From Streptomyces violens (GTDB taxonomy: Bacteria; Actinomycetota; Actinomycetes; Streptomycetales; Streptomycetaceae), in NCBI RefSeq assembly GCF_000717745.1, contig NZ_JOBH01000010.1, forward strand, positions 186,001-250,000: a DNA stretch of 64,000 nucleotides, read 5' to 3'. The position numbers and the translations under genes were made by a program. The notes under the pieces were generated by a model. The model did no database searches. It was not told the origin of the DNA and saw only the letters and a list, made by a program, of their open reading frames with translations. Shown here piece after piece: positions 7,856-16,784 of the stretch (within the stretch, counting starts at the first letter, position 1; each line of letters starts with the position of its first letter).

Positions 7856-9315
7856 ACAAGCCCCTGCGCCGGGTCGCGATCTTCTGCGGCCTGCTCGTCC
7901 TCGCCCTGCTCATCCGCGTCAACTGGGTGCAGTTCGTCCAGGCCGACGAACTGAAGAACGATTCCCACAACCGCCGGGTGGCCATCGAGCGGTACAGCAT
8001 CCCGCGCGGCAACATCATCGTCGGCGACAAGCCCGTGACCGGCTCGACCACCACGGACAGCGGCGACTTCAAGTACAAGCGGACCTACAAGGACGGCCCC
8101 ATGTGGGCGCCGGTCACCGGGTACGCCTCGCAGGCGTTCGACGCGAACCAGCTGGAGAAGCTGTACGACCCGGTCCTCACCGGCACCGACGACAAGCTCT
8201 TCTTCAGCCGCACGGTGGACATGTTCACCGGTGAGAAGCAGCAGGGCGGTGACGTCGTCACGACCCTGAACGCCAAGGCCCAGAAGGCCGCCTTCGACGG
8301 GCTCGGCAAGCAGAAGGGCGCGGTCGCGGCCGTCAACCCGGAGACCGGCGCGATCCTGGCGCTGGCCTCCACCCCGTCCTACGACCCGTCCAGCTTCGCC
8401 GGGATGAGCGACAAGGACGCCAAGGCGTACATCGGGCTGCAGAAGAAGAACAACGCGGACGACCCGATGCTGAACCGGGCGCTGCGCCAGACCTACCCGC
8501 CCGGCTCCACGTTCAAGGTGGTCACCGCGGCCGCGGCGCTGGAGAACGGCCTCTACACCGACATCGACGCGCCGACGAAGTCCCCGCTGCCCTGGACGCT
8601 GCCCGACACCCGCATTCCGCTGCCGAACGAGGGCAACATCCCGTGCGAGAACGCCAGCCTGCGCGAGGCGCTGCGCTGGTCCTGCAACACCGTCTTCGGC
8701 AAGATCAGCGCCGACCTCGGCAACAAGAAAATGATCGAGGAAGCCGACAAGTTCGGCTTCAACGACGAGCACTTCACGCCGGTCCGCGCCGACGCCAGCG
8801 TCTACCCCGAGGACAACCGGCCGCAGAACGCCATGGCCGGCATCGGCCAGGCGTCCAACCGCGCCACGCCGCTGCAGATGGCCATGGTCGCCTCGGCCGT
8901 CGCCAACGGCGGCACGCTGATGAAGCCGTACATGGTCGACAAGCTGGTCGCGCCGAACCTCAACGTCATCCAGCAGCAGCAGCCGGAGAAGCTCAGCGAG
9001 CCGCTGAAGCCGGAGAACGCGCAGAAGCTGCAGGAAATGATGGAGACGGTCGTCAAGACCGGTACCGGCACCAACGCGCAGATCCCGGGCGTCACGGTCG
9101 GCGGTAAGACCGGTACGGCCCAGCACGGCGAGAACAACAAGGACAACCCGTACGCCTGGTTCATCTCCTACGCGAAGACCGACAAGGGCACCCCGGTGGC
9201 CGTCGCCGTGGTCATCGAGGGATCCGACGCCCTGCGCAGCGACATCGCAGGTGGCAGGCTCGCGGCCCCCGTCGCCAAGCGGGTCATGGAGGCGGTACTC
9301 GACGGCAACCAGTGA
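7852..9315 (+). CDS. pbpA: Class B penicillin-binding protein (PbpA, transpeptidase)
   Basis: 487 residues, starting GTG inside the rodA stop (GTGA). One N-terminal membrane anchor (about 4-22) is followed by a dimerisation region and a transpeptidase domain. Catalytic motifs: SxxK as STFK with Ser at residue 219, SxN as SCN (WSCNTVF), and KTG as KTGTAQ. It crosslinks peptidoglycan made by the RodA partner at the outer membrane face. Translational coupling implies equal production of the pair. Confidence 0.95.
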   Translation: MNKPLRRVAIFCGLLVLALLIRVNWVQFVQADELKNDSHNRRVAIERYSIPRGNIIVGDKPVTGSTTTDSGDFKYKRTYKDGPMWAPVTGYASQAFDANQLEKLYDPVLTGTDDKLFFSRTVDMFTGEKQQGGDVVTTLNAKAQKAAFDGLGKQKGAVAAVNPETGAILALASTPSYDPSSFAGMSDKDAKAYIGLQKKNNADDPMLNRALRQTYPPGSTFKVVTAAAALENGLYTDIDAPTKSPLPWTLPDTRIPLPNEGNIPCENASLREALRWSCNTVFGKISADLGNKKMIEEADKFGFNDEHFTPVRADASVYPEDNRPQNAMAGIGQASNRATPLQMAMVASAVANGGTLMKPYMVDKLVAPNLNVIQQQQPEKLSEPLKPENAQKLQEMMETVVKTGTGTNAQIPGVTVGGKTGTAQHGENNKDNPYAWFISYAKTDKGTPVAVAVVIEGSDALRSDIAGGRLAAPVAKRVMEAVLDGNQ

Positions 9316-9460
9316 CGGCGGTCACGCCCATACCGGTCGCATATCAGGTAGCGGCCGCGGCCGGGCCGCGTCAGGCGTGCCGGGTACGGTATGCCCGAAC
9401 AGCACACCGCCGGACCACACACAGGTGCGGTCGGGATCAACGGAGAGGGCTGGAGTAGCT

Positions 9461-11440
9461 ATGGAAGAGCCGCGTCGCCTCGGCGGCCGGTACGAGCTGG
9501 GCTCGGTGCTCGGCCGCGGCGGCATGGCCGAGGTCTACCTCGCCCATGACACCCGTCTGGGGCGCACCGTCGCTGTGAAGACGCTGCGCGTGGACCTCGC
9601 CCGCGATCCGTCGTTCCAGGCCCGGTTCCGCCGGGAGGCCCAGTCGGCCGCCTCGCTGAACCACCCGTCCATCGTCGCGGTCTACGACACCGGCGAGGAC
9701 TACGTCGACGGCGTCTCGATCCCGTACATCGTGATGGAGTACGTCGACGGTTCCACGCTGCGTGAGCTGCTGCACTCCGGCCGCAAGCTGCTGCCCGAGC
9801 GGTCCCTGGAGATGACCATCGGTGTGCTCCAGGCGCTGGAGTACTCGCACCGGGCGGGCATCGTCCACCGTGACATCAAGCCCGCCAACGTCATGCTCAC
9901 CCGCACCGGCCAGGTCAAGGTCATGGACTTCGGCATCGCCCGCGCGATGGGTGACGCCGGCATGACGATGACGCAGACCGCCGCGGTGATCGGTACCGCG
10001 CAGTACCTCTCCCCGGAGCAGGCCAAGGGCGAGACCGTCGACGCCCGCTCCGACCTGTACTCCACGGGCTGTCTGCTGTACGAGCTGCTGACCGTGCGGC
10101 CGCCGTTCATCGGCGACTCACCGGTCGCGGTCGCCTACCAGCACGTACGGGAGGAGCCGCAGCCGCCGAGCAACTTCGACTCCGAGATCACGCCCGAGAT
10201 GGACGCCATCGTCCTCAAGGCGCTGGTCAAGGACCCGGACTACCGCTATCAGTCGGCGGACGAGATGCGCGCCGACATCGAGGCGGCGCTGGACGGGCAG
10301 CCGGTCGCGGCCACCGCGGCGCTCGGCGCCGTCGGCTACGACCAGGACCAGCCCACCGCACCGCTGCGACCGCAGGACTCGGCGGGCGCCACGTCCATGC
10401 TGCCGCCGGTCAACCCCGATGACGGCGGTTACGGCTACGACGACCGCCCGGACCGGCGCCGCGGCCAGAAGAAGAACCGCACCTCCACGATCCTGCTGAT
10501 CCTGGCGGCGGTCCTGGTACTGATCGGCGCGATCTTCATCGGCAAGGCGATGTTCAGCGGCGGCAAGACCGACGGCGACCTCGACGTGCCCAGCCTGGTC
10601 GGCAAGACCCTCTCCGAGGCCAAGGAAGCCGGCCGCAACGGCGACTTCGAGGTGGTCAGGGGCGGCAGCAAGACCTGCGACAACGTCAAGAAGGGCCAGG
10701 TCACCAAGCAGACCCCGAAGCCCCCGGCGACCATCGGCAAGGGCGACTCGGTCACGGTCACGATGTGCACCGGGCCGGCCAAGGTGACCGTGCCGGACGT
10801 CCTGGGTTACACCTTCGACAAGGCCAAGTCGATTCTGGAGAGCAAGGGCTTCACAGACGTCCAGCAGACGACGGAGCAGTCCGACCAGACCCCCGGCAAG
10901 GTCATCCGGCAGAACCCCGAGAGCCAGACCGAGGCCGCCAAGGACAAGACGATCACCCTGACCGTCGCGGCTGCCAAGCCGAAGACCTCGGTGCCCGACG
11001 TCACCAACAAGCCCTTCGACCAGGCGCAGAAGCAGCTCACCGACCTGGGCTTCGAGGTGGCTCGCACCGACCAGGAGTCCGACCAGCCGGCCGACACCGT
11101 GCTGTCGCAGGACCCGGCCGGCGGCAGCCAGGCCGAGAACGGCTCCACGATCACCCTGACCGTCGCCAAGGCGGCCGAGAAGGTCCAGGTCCCCGACCTG
11201 GCCAACCAGAAGCTCAAGGACGCCAAGAAGACCCTCACCGACATGGGTCTCGCGGTCGGCAACATCACCGGGCCGCAGGACGACAAGGCGACCGTCGTGG
11301 TCTCCGACCCGGTGGCCGGCACTGAGGTCGCCAAGAACACGCCGATCAACCTCACGACGATGCCCGGCAACGGGGAAGACGGCGGGGACGACGGCGGCTT
11401 CTTCGGCGGCGTCGGCGGCTGGGGCCGCGACAAGCACTGA
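9461..11440 (+). CDS. pknB: PASTA-domain serine/threonine protein kinase (PknB-type)
   Basis: 659 residues. Kinase domain (about 10-270) has the glycine loop LGRGGMAEVYLA, Lys in AVKTL, catalytic HRDIKPANVML and DFG in MDFGIARA. A transmembrane helix at about 343-364 is followed by four extracellular PASTA repeats beginning VPSLVGK, VPDVLGY, VPDVTNK and VPDLANQ. PASTA kinases sense muropeptides or lipid II and control wall synthesis and growth. The ATG at 9461 is taken because MEEPRRLGGRYELG begins the normal kinase; a 145-base gap to pbpA may hold an extra promoter. A bidirectional hairpin follows. Confidence 0.95.
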   Translation: MEEPRRLGGRYELGSVLGRGGMAEVYLAHDTRLGRTVAVKTLRVDLARDPSFQARFRREAQSAASLNHPSIVAVYDTGEDYVDGVSIPYIVMEYVDGSTLRELLHSGRKLLPERSLEMTIGVLQALEYSHRAGIVHRDIKPANVMLTRTGQVKVMDFGIARAMGDAGMTMTQTAAVIGTAQYLSPEQAKGETVDARSDLYSTGCLLYELLTVRPPFIGDSPVAVAYQHVREEPQPPSNFDSEITPEMDAIVLKALVKDPDYRYQSADEMRADIEAALDGQPVAATAALGAVGYDQDQPTAPLRPQDSAGATSMLPPVNPDDGGYGYDDRPDRRRGQKKNRTSTILLILAAVLVLIGAIFIGKAMFSGGKTDGDLDVPSLVGKTLSEAKEAGRNGDFEVVRGGSKTCDNVKKGQVTKQTPKPPATIGKGDSVTVTMCTGPAKVTVPDVLGYTFDKAKSILESKGFTDVQQTTEQSDQTPGKVIRQNPESQTEAAKDKTITLTVAAAKPKTSVPDVTNKPFDQAQKQLTDLGFEVARTDQESDQPADTVLSQDPAGGSQAENGSTITLTVAKAAEKVQVPDLANQKLKDAKKTLTDMGLAVGNITGPQDDKATVVVSDPVAGTEVAKNTPINLTTMPGNGEDGGDDGGFFGGVGGWGRDKH

Positions 11441-11464
11441 GCCGACGGCAGTCGGCACAACGAA

Positions 11465-11495
11465 GAGGGCCCGGGGCACATTGCCCCGGGCCCTC
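11465..11495. terminator. Bidirectional terminator between pknB and a sortase gene
   Basis: A 14-bp perfect inverted repeat (11465-11478 and 11482-11495) with a 3-base loop lies between convergent genes. Confidence 0.85.
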
Positions 11496-11512
11496 TCGCG
11501 TACGCCTGCGCT

Positions 11513-12292
11513 CTAGCGCAGTTCCTTCGGCGGGGTGCGGTCGGCGTCCACCTTCTCGGTGCGGACCAGCTCGCCCCACACGATGTAGCGGTAGGTGGAG
11601 GTGTAGACCGGCGTGCAGGTCGTCAGGGTGATGTAGCGGCCCGGCTTGCGCTTGCCGGACGCCTTGGGGGTCTTCTCCAGCACGCCGACGTCGTACTTGG
11701 AGGTCTGCGGCAGCGTCGCGAAGACCTTGTAGACGTACCAGGTGTCCTGCGACTCGTAGACGACCGCGTCGCCCTTCTTCAGCTTGTCGATGTTGTGGAA
11801 CTTGGCGCCATGCCCGTCCCGGTGCGCGGCGAGCGTGAAGTTACCCGTCTTGTCCTGCGGCAGCGCGGACTTCACGGGGTCGGTGTAGTAGCCGGCCACC
11901 CCGTCGTTGAGGACCTTGCTGCTGGTGCCCTTCTTGACCAGCACCTCGCCGTTCTTCATCGCGGGGACGTGCAGGAAGCCGATGCCGTCCTTGGTGTCCA
12001 GCCCCTTCTGCTCCGGACTCTTGGACTTCGCCCAGTGCTGCCGCACCTGGTCACCCTGGTGGTGCGCCGCACGCTCGGCGAGGACGTTGGTCCACCACAG
12101 CGAGTAGGCGACGAAGAGGCCCATGACCACGCCTGCCGTGATCAGCAGCTCGCCGATGACGCTGATGACCGCGGCGATCCGGCGCCGGGCCCGCCGGGGC
12201 GGGGGCGGCGGCGTGCTGGTGGTCACGGACGTCTCGGACGCCTCGGTGTCATCGACGCCGCAGGCGTCCGCGTCCTGTCCGGTGGCAGTCAC
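11513..12292 (-). CDS. srtE2: Class E sortase (SrtE2 position)
   Basis: 259 residues. A proline-rich N-terminus and arginine patch precede one membrane helix (ISVIGELLITAGVVMGLFVAYSLWW), then a sortase domain with the histidine motif LAAHRDGHG, catalytic Cys in TLTTCTPVY and Arg in TYRYIVWG. GTG 12292 is used because AGGGGG lies 9 bases upstream; longer versions would overlap the preceding gene. Class E sortases anchor LAXTG-type proteins such as long chaplins in S. coelicolor. The symbol is by gene order and similarity from memory; no chaplin gene lies in the window. Confidence 0.88.
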   Translation of the reverse strand: MTATGQDADACGVDDTEASETSVTTSTPPPPPRRARRRIAAVISVIGELLITAGVVMGLFVAYSLWWTNVLAERAAHHQGDQVRQHWAKSKSPEQKGLDTKDGIGFLHVPAMKNGEVLVKKGTSSKVLNDGVAGYYTDPVKSALPQDKTGNFTLAAHRDGHGAKFHNIDKLKKGDAVVYESQDTWYVYKVFATLPQTSKYDVGVLEKTPKASGKRKPGRYITLTTCTPVYTSTYRYIVWGELVRTEKVDADRTPPKELR

Positions 12293-12315
12293 CGCGTGGT
12301 ACCCCCTGATGGTGC

Positions 12316-13653
12316 TCAGCTGACGAGCGCATCCGGCTTGCCCTTGCTCCGCGGCCGCTCCTCGACCATCTTGCCCCACACGATCATCCGGTAGGTACTG
12401 GTGAACTCCGGGGTGCACGTGGTCAGCGTGAGGTACCGGCCGGGCTTCGTGAAGCCGGAGCCGGGCGGGATCGGGCCGATCACCCCGATGTTGGAGGGCG
12501 AGGTCTGCGGGAGGATGCTCTCCATCTCGTACGTGTAGAAGCGGCTGCGCGTCTCGACGACGATCTTGTCGCCCTTCACCAGCCGGTTGATGTAGCGGAA
12601 CGGCTCGCCGTGGGTGTTGCGGTGGCCCGCGACCGCGAAGTTGCCCGTCTTGTCCCAGGGCATCGCCGTCTTCAGTTTGCCCTCGCCGTAGTGGCCGACC
12701 ATGCCGCGGTCCAGGACGCCGTGCTTGCTGATGCCCTCGGCGATGGGGACCTTCACGTCGAGCTTCGGGATGTACATGATCGCGAAGCCCTCACCGGGCG
12801 AGAACGCGCCCGCCGCGCGCTTGTCCGCGCCGTCCTTGTCCCACTCCTGCTGGAGGTTGCTGGCCGCGCCGCCCGCCTGGTTGTGCGCCAGGACGTTGGT
12901 CCACCACAGCTGGTAGGCGACGAACAGCAGCATCAGCACGCCGAGCGTGATGAACGCCTCGCCCGTGACCCGGCTGACGACGACGCCGACGCTCTCCTTG
13001 CGGGCGCGTGCGGCCCGTCGTGCGGCGACCCGCGAGGTGGGCGGCGCGGGCTCGGGGGCGGTCTCCGCAGGCTTGGCGGCGTGGCGGGCGCGTTTGCCAC
13101 CCTGTTTGCCGCCCTGTTTGGCGGCCGCCTGTGCCGCTCTGCGCCGCGCGGCGCGGCCGCCCGGAGCCGGAGGCGCTGTTTCACGTGAAACAGCGTCCTC
13201 GGGCCGTTTCACGGCCTTCGCGTCCGCCTGCCGCAGCGCCATGGTCTCGTCGTCCTGCCGCGGCACCACCGTCTCGTCGTCGGCGGGCACGGACGGCACG
13301 GCCGGCGCGATGAGCGTCTCGGCCGACGCGAGCGCCGCCTCGCTGTACGCGCCCGGGTCCTCCGGGGCGTACGCATACCCCCCGGCCTGTTCGTAGGCCG
13401 AGAACTGCGGATGGCTCGCGGCCGGTTGGACCTGCGGGTAGGCCGCGGTCGGTTCGTACCCGGCATCCTCGTACTGCGGCGGGTGCGGCGGGTCGTAGTA
13501 CTGCTGGTGCGCTTGCTCGTTCCGGCCGGGCAGGGGGTCCGTCAGGGGATCGCCGAGCTGCCCGACGGCCGCCTCGAACGCGGCAGAGCCGTCGTACGGA
13601 TCATGAGGACCGTACGACGACGTGCCTTCGCGCTCGGGGCGGAGTGCGGTCAC
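12316..13653 (-). CDS. srtE1: Class E sortase with long disordered N-terminus (SrtE1 position)
   Basis: 445 residues. About 200 N-terminal residues are low-complexity (Ala/Pro/Tyr-rich), then a basic stretch, one membrane helix (EAFITLGVLMLLFVAYQLWW) and a sortase domain with AVAGHRNTHGEP, catalytic TLTTCTPEF and TYRMIVWGKM. The GTG start overlaps the pabA stop (GTGA), so the genes are translationally coupled. The extension carries an in-frame parS site (13178-13191, read as VSRET). Downstream it is 23 bases from the second sortase. The unusually long tail may be cytoplasmic and regulatory; its role is unknown. Confidence 0.88.
   Translation of the reverse strand: MTALRPEREGTSSYGPHDPYDGSAAFEAAVGQLGDPLTDPLPGRNEQAHQQYYDPPHPPQYEDAGYEPTAAYPQVQPAASHPQFSAYEQAGGYAYAPEDPGAYSEAALASAETLIAPAVPSVPADDETVVPRQDDETMALRQADAKAVKRPEDAVSRETAPPAPGGRAARRRAAQAAAKQGGKQGGKRARHAAKPAETAPEPAPPTSRVAARRAARARKESVGVVVSRVTGEAFITLGVLMLLFVAYQLWWTNVLAHNQAGGAASNLQQEWDKDGADKRAAGAFSPGEGFAIMYIPKLDVKVPIAEGISKHGVLDRGMVGHYGEGKLKTAMPWDKTGNFAVAGHRNTHGEPFRYINRLVKGDKIVVETRSRFYTYEMESILPQTSPSNIGVIGPIPPGSGFTKPGRYLTLTTCTPEFTSTYRMIVWGKMVEERPRSKGKPDALVS
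13178..13191. promoter_or_regulatory. parS: parS site inside srtE1
   Basis: Exact palindrome GTTTCACGTGAAAC, the ParB-binding site of streptomycetes, within the coding sequence of the sortase and read as VSRET. Confidence 0.9.
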
Positions 13654-14288
13654 GCGCCGGCCTTGCCGACCACGGGGGCAAGCCCCGTCGAACGCTCCAC
13701 CGCTCCCTCGTCACCGCACTCGACCAGCCAGTTGGCGAGCATTCCGTGGCCCCACTCCGTCAGCACCGACTCCGGGTGGAACTGCACGCCCTCCACCCGC
13801 AGTTCACGGTGGCGGACGCCCATCACCAGGCCGGTCTCCGTCCAGGCGGTGACCTCCAGCTCGTCCGGCAGCGTGTCCCGCTCGACCGACAGCGAGTGGT
13901 AGCGGGTGGCCGTGAACGGCGTGGGCAGCCCCTGGAAGACGCCCTTGTGCTCGTGCGTCACCAGCGACGTCTTGCCGTGCAGCAACTCGGGGGCGCGGCC
14001 CACGACACCGCCGTACGCCACCGCCATCGACTGCATGCCCAGGCAGACGCCGAAGACCGGCACGTCGGTGTCCGCGCAGTGCCGCACCATGTCGATGCAG
14101 ACGCCGGCCTGCTCGGGCGCGCCCGGGCCCGGCGAGAGCAGGACGCCGTCGAAGCCGTCCTGCGCGTGCCCCGGCTCCACCTCGTCGTTCCGCCGCACCT
14201 CGCACTCGGCACCGAGCTGGTAGAGGTACTGGACGAGGTTGAAGACGAAGCTGTCGTAGTTGTCGACGACGAGGATCCTCGCGCTCAT
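13650..14288 (-). CDS. pabA: Glutamine amidotransferase component II (PabA/TrpG)
   Basis: 212 residues, class I glutamine amidotransferase: VDNYDSFVFNLVQYL at the start, nucleophile Cys in GVCLGMQS, oxyanion region LLSPGPGAPEQ, and the His-Glu pair in VQFHPESVLTEWG. It supplies ammonia from glutamine to aminodeoxychorismate or anthranilate synthase; the sequence alone does not decide between folate and tryptophan. No partner (PabB/TrpE) is adjacent. ATG 14288 has GGAGG upstream and overlaps the stop of the small membrane gene (ATGA). Confidence 0.92.
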   Translation of the reverse strand: MSARILVVDNYDSFVFNLVQYLYQLGAECEVRRNDEVEPGHAQDGFDGVLLSPGPGAPEQAGVCIDMVRHCADTDVPVFGVCLGMQSMAVAYGGVVGRAPELLHGKTSLVTHEHKGVFQGLPTPFTATRYHSLSVERDTLPDELEVTAWTETGLVMGVRHRELRVEGVQFHPESVLTEWGHGMLANWLVECGDEGAVERSTGLAPVVGKAGA

Positions 14289-14461
14289 CGGACGGCCTCC
14301 ATTCCCTGATCCACCGTGACGTCGTTGAAGGGGAGCAGCGGCTCCGCCCAAGGAAAGACGTACTGGAAGAGCAGGAAGACGATCGCCAGCGCGAGCACGA
14401 GCGAGATCAGTGCCTTCACCCATGTGTTGCCCGGCAGATGCCGCCAGATCCAGCCGTACAT
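14285..14461 (-). CDS. Small single-pass membrane protein
   Basis: 58 residues: MYGWIWRHLPGNTWVKAL, then a hydrophobic helix (about 19-38) and a short acidic tail FNDVTVDQGMEAVR. AGGGAC precedes the ATG, and the stop overlaps pabA (ATGA), so it is translated as part of a run ending in two sortases. Function is not recognised. The tight coupling is the main argument that it is real. Confidence 0.8.
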   Translation of the reverse strand: MYGWIWRHLPGNTWVKALISLVLALAIVFLLFQYVFPWAEPLLPFNDVTVDQGMEAVR

Positions 14462-14532
14462 GCTGTCCCTACTTGCCGATGCCAGTTGTCATTTGCCCCA
14501 CCAGAGTAAGGGGCGAGCTCTGGCCATGGGGC

Positions 14533-15243
14533 TCAGCTGCGCAATGCCGCCGGACGACCCTCGGCCACGGGTGAGGTGGCGTCCAGGTGCGCCCAGGCGA
14601 TGAGCCGGTGGCTGTGCCCCCACTCCGGCTCGCAGGTCGTCAGGGTGAGGTAGCGGCCCGGGCCGTCGTAGCCGGATGCGCGCGGTACGGGGTCGATGAC
14701 CCCGATGTCGCTCGGGAGAGTCCGGTAGGGACGCTTGTCGATGCGGTACGTGAACCAGGTCGTGCCATCACTGATCACTACCGGGTCGCCGGGCCGCAGT
14801 CGCGGGAAGTCCTTGAAGGGGTCGCCGTAGGTGCGGCGGTGGCCCGCGACGGCGAAGTTTCCGGTCGCACCGAGGCGTGCGGTGCGCGCGTAGTGGCCGA
14901 GGCCCTTCTGCAGGGTGCCGGTGGCCGTGCCCTCCAGGACGGGCTTGGCCCAGTCGCGGCCGAAGCGCGGGATGTACATGACGGCGAAGGGCTCGCCGTC
15001 GCGGTACGCGGGCCGCGCCGGTTCCTGCGCCTTGTCGTCGTCCGGAGCGGGTGAGGCAGCCGAGACCGGCCCCGTGGACCAGCGGTCCTGCAGCCGGCCG
15101 AGCTCGCCGTCCATGGCGCTGTCGGCCCGTACGCCGGTCCAGAAGAGCACGTAGACCACGAAGAGGACGATCAGGCTGCCGATCGTCAGGCACAGCTCGC
15201 TGAACGTCCGCACGATCCACCGCACCGTCGTCCCGGTCGCCAT
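14533..15243 (-). CDS. Third class E sortase
   Basis: 236 residues. N-terminal membrane helix (about 9-33, IVRTFSELCLTIGSLIVLFVVYVLFW), short linker, and a sortase domain with AVAGHRRTYGDPF, catalytic TLTTCEPEWG and the distal Arg in SHRLIAWAHL. It lacks the long N-terminal extension of the other two. GGAGGG lies upstream of the ATG. Substrate unknown; divergence from the neighbouring sortases (CEPEW instead of CTPxF/Y) suggests a different specificity. Lies between the DUF881 gene and the small membrane gene. Confidence 0.88.
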   Translation of the reverse strand: MATGTTVRWIVRTFSELCLTIGSLIVLFVVYVLFWTGVRADSAMDGELGRLQDRWSTGPVSAASPAPDDDKAQEPARPAYRDGEPFAVMYIPRFGRDWAKPVLEGTATGTLQKGLGHYARTARLGATGNFAVAGHRRTYGDPFKDFPRLRPGDPVVISDGTTWFTYRIDKRPYRTLPSDIGVIDPVPRASGYDGPGRYLTLTTCEPEWGHSHRLIAWAHLDATSPVAEGRPAALRS

Positions 15244-15282
15244 CCCGGCCCCGCCCTCCCCGCTCCGGCGCGCCGGAGCGCG

Positions 15283-16053
15283 CTACGGCTTCACAGGCTG
15301 TGCGTAGTGGAGATCCACTGTGCCGGAGTAGCCGCGCAGAGTCATCGCCCCGTGCGGCTCGACTTTCCAGCCGAGGCCGTACGCCTCGACGTACTGGAGG
15401 TAGTTCTGGATGGCGGGCGATGCGTTCAGGGAGTCCGTCAGCGCCTGGCGGTCACCCACGGCGGTGACGGTGTACGGCGGGGAGTAGACCCGGCCCTGGA
15501 GGATCAGGGTGTTGCCGACGCAGCGCACCGCACTGGTGGAGATCAGCCGCTGGTCCATGACCCTGATGCCCTTGGCGCCGCCCTGCCACAGAGCGTTGAC
15601 CACGGCCTGCAGGTCCTGCTGGTGGATGACCAGGTCATTGGGCTGCGGCTCGGGCACGCCGGGGATCTGGGCGGTGGCGTTGGGCGGGGCGTCGGTGAGG
15701 GTGACGGTCAGGCCCTGGCCGCTCACCTTCTCCGTCCCCGCGTTCTTCTCCAGCGCATCGACCCGGGCCTTGTCGGCGTCGGTGCTGCCGCTGTCCTTGC
15801 CCGCGAGGCGGTCGACGTCCGAGCGCAGGGAGGCGTTCCGCTCGTCCTGGACCTTGTTCTTCTGGCTATGGTCCTGGATGAGGTCCGACAGCCGCAGCAT
15901 CGAGTCGTCCGAGCGCAGGTTCGTGCCGCGCGCGGTGTCGAAACTGATCCAGAAGAGCAGCCCGGCCAGCGCGAAGACGACGAGCGTCAACAGGCGTACG
16001 GGGCGCAGCCGCAAACGGGAGCGGCGGCCGGGGGAGTCAGCGGAATTGCTCAA
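15283..16053 (-). CDS. DUF881 family membrane-anchored protein
   Basis: 256 residues: basic N-terminus, one membrane helix (about 21-37, [17 protein letters not shown]), a coiled-coil-like segment ([28 protein letters not shown]), then the DUF881 domain ([55 protein letters not shown]). DUF881 proteins have a ferredoxin-like fold and often neighbour division genes; function unknown. The start is TTG 16053, supported by AAGGAG and AAGGG upstream. It is divergent from crgA. Confidence 0.88.
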   Translation of the reverse strand: MSNSADSPGRRSRLRLRPVRLLTLVVFALAGLLFWISFDTARGTNLRSDDSMLRLSDLIQDHSQKNKVQDERNASLRSDVDRLAGKDSGSTDADKARVDALEKNAGTEKVSGQGLTVTLTDAPPNATAQIPGVPEPQPNDLVIHQQDLQAVVNALWQGGAKGIRVMDQRLISTSAVRCVGNTLILQGRVYSPPYTVTAVGDRQALTDSLNASPAIQNYLQYVEAYGLGWKVEPHGAMTLRGYSGTVDLHYAQPVKP

Positions 16054-16196
16054 CGTACCCTTACTCCTTACGACGCCGCGGAAGCACTACGCTAACGGAC
16101 GCCCCGGGGGGAGCACCCGATCCCCGACGCCGCCCGCCCGGTGCCAGCCTTTGTACATCCGCGCGGTTACGCAGCGCATCGACAGGAGAGTTCCTC

Positions 16197-16454
16197 GTGC
16201 CGAAGTCACGGATCCGCAAGAAGGACGACTTCACGCCGCCGCCGTCGGCGAAGCAGACCTCGATCAAGCTGAGCTCGGGGCGGAGCTGGGTGGCGCCGCT
16301 GATGCTGACGATGTTCCTGATCGGGCTGGCGTGGATCGTGTGCTTCTACGTGACCGAAGGTGACCTGCCCATCAAGACGATGGGAAACTGGAACATCGTG
16401 GCCGGCTTCGGCTTCATCGCGGTGGGCTTCGGCGTCTCCACGCAGTGGAAGTAG
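16197..16454 (+). CDS. crgA: Cell division protein CrgA
   Basis: 85 residues with the usual CrgA layout: basic start [15 protein letters not shown], then two transmembrane helices (about 32-51 and 64-80). CrgA is an integral membrane protein that inhibits or coordinates FtsZ ring formation in sporulating Streptomyces and recruits wall-synthesis proteins in mycobacteria. GTG start with AGGAGAG upstream. It stands alone on the plus strand between two minus-strand groups, followed by a 330-base region with DnaA boxes. Confidence 0.93.
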   Translation: MPKSRIRKKDDFTPPPSAKQTSIKLSSGRSWVAPLMLTMFLIGLAWIVCFYVTEGDLPIKTMGNWNIVAGFGFIAVGFGVSTQWK

Positions 16455-16784
16455 CGCCCCGAGCGCAAGCTGTACCCAAGGCCATCCACACGGTTATCCA
16501 CAGCCGGGGAAAACTTCAGAAGATCTGTGGATAACCCCTGTGGGGTTGACGCCGGTCACACCGGCGGCGGGCGCCGCCGGTGACCCGCACTACCGCGCTG
16601 TACTGGGGAAACGTCCCTGCAGCGGCCCCCCTGGCCGGGATTCTGCACGGTGCGCACAGGGGCCGACACGAGCTGTGGACAAGTGAACGGGCGATCACTC
16701 CGGACGGGTGTCCAGGGGACTCGGCCGGGAGTCGTGTGGCTTCTGTGGGTGACGAGCGGGCTCCCCAGCCGAGGTGCCCCGAGG
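16455..16784. other. Non-coding region downstream of crgA
   Basis: 330 bases between the crgA and rhomboid stop codons with no credible gene. It holds three 9-mer DnaA boxes, described separately, including a 12-bp inverted repeat at 16492-16536 that could also act as a terminator. Confidence 0.6.
16494..16682. promoter_or_regulatory. Cluster of three DnaA boxes outside oriC
   Basis: TTATCCACA on the plus strand (16494-16502) and on the minus strand (16526-16534), embedded in a perfect 12-bp inverted repeat GGTTATCCACAG/CTGTGGATAACC (16492-16503, 16525-16536). A third box, TGTGGACAA (16674-16682, minus-strand TTGTCCACA), is the preferred Streptomyces form. DnaA-titrating clusters outside oriC are known in S. 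coelicolor; that role is inferred here. Confidence 0.65.
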
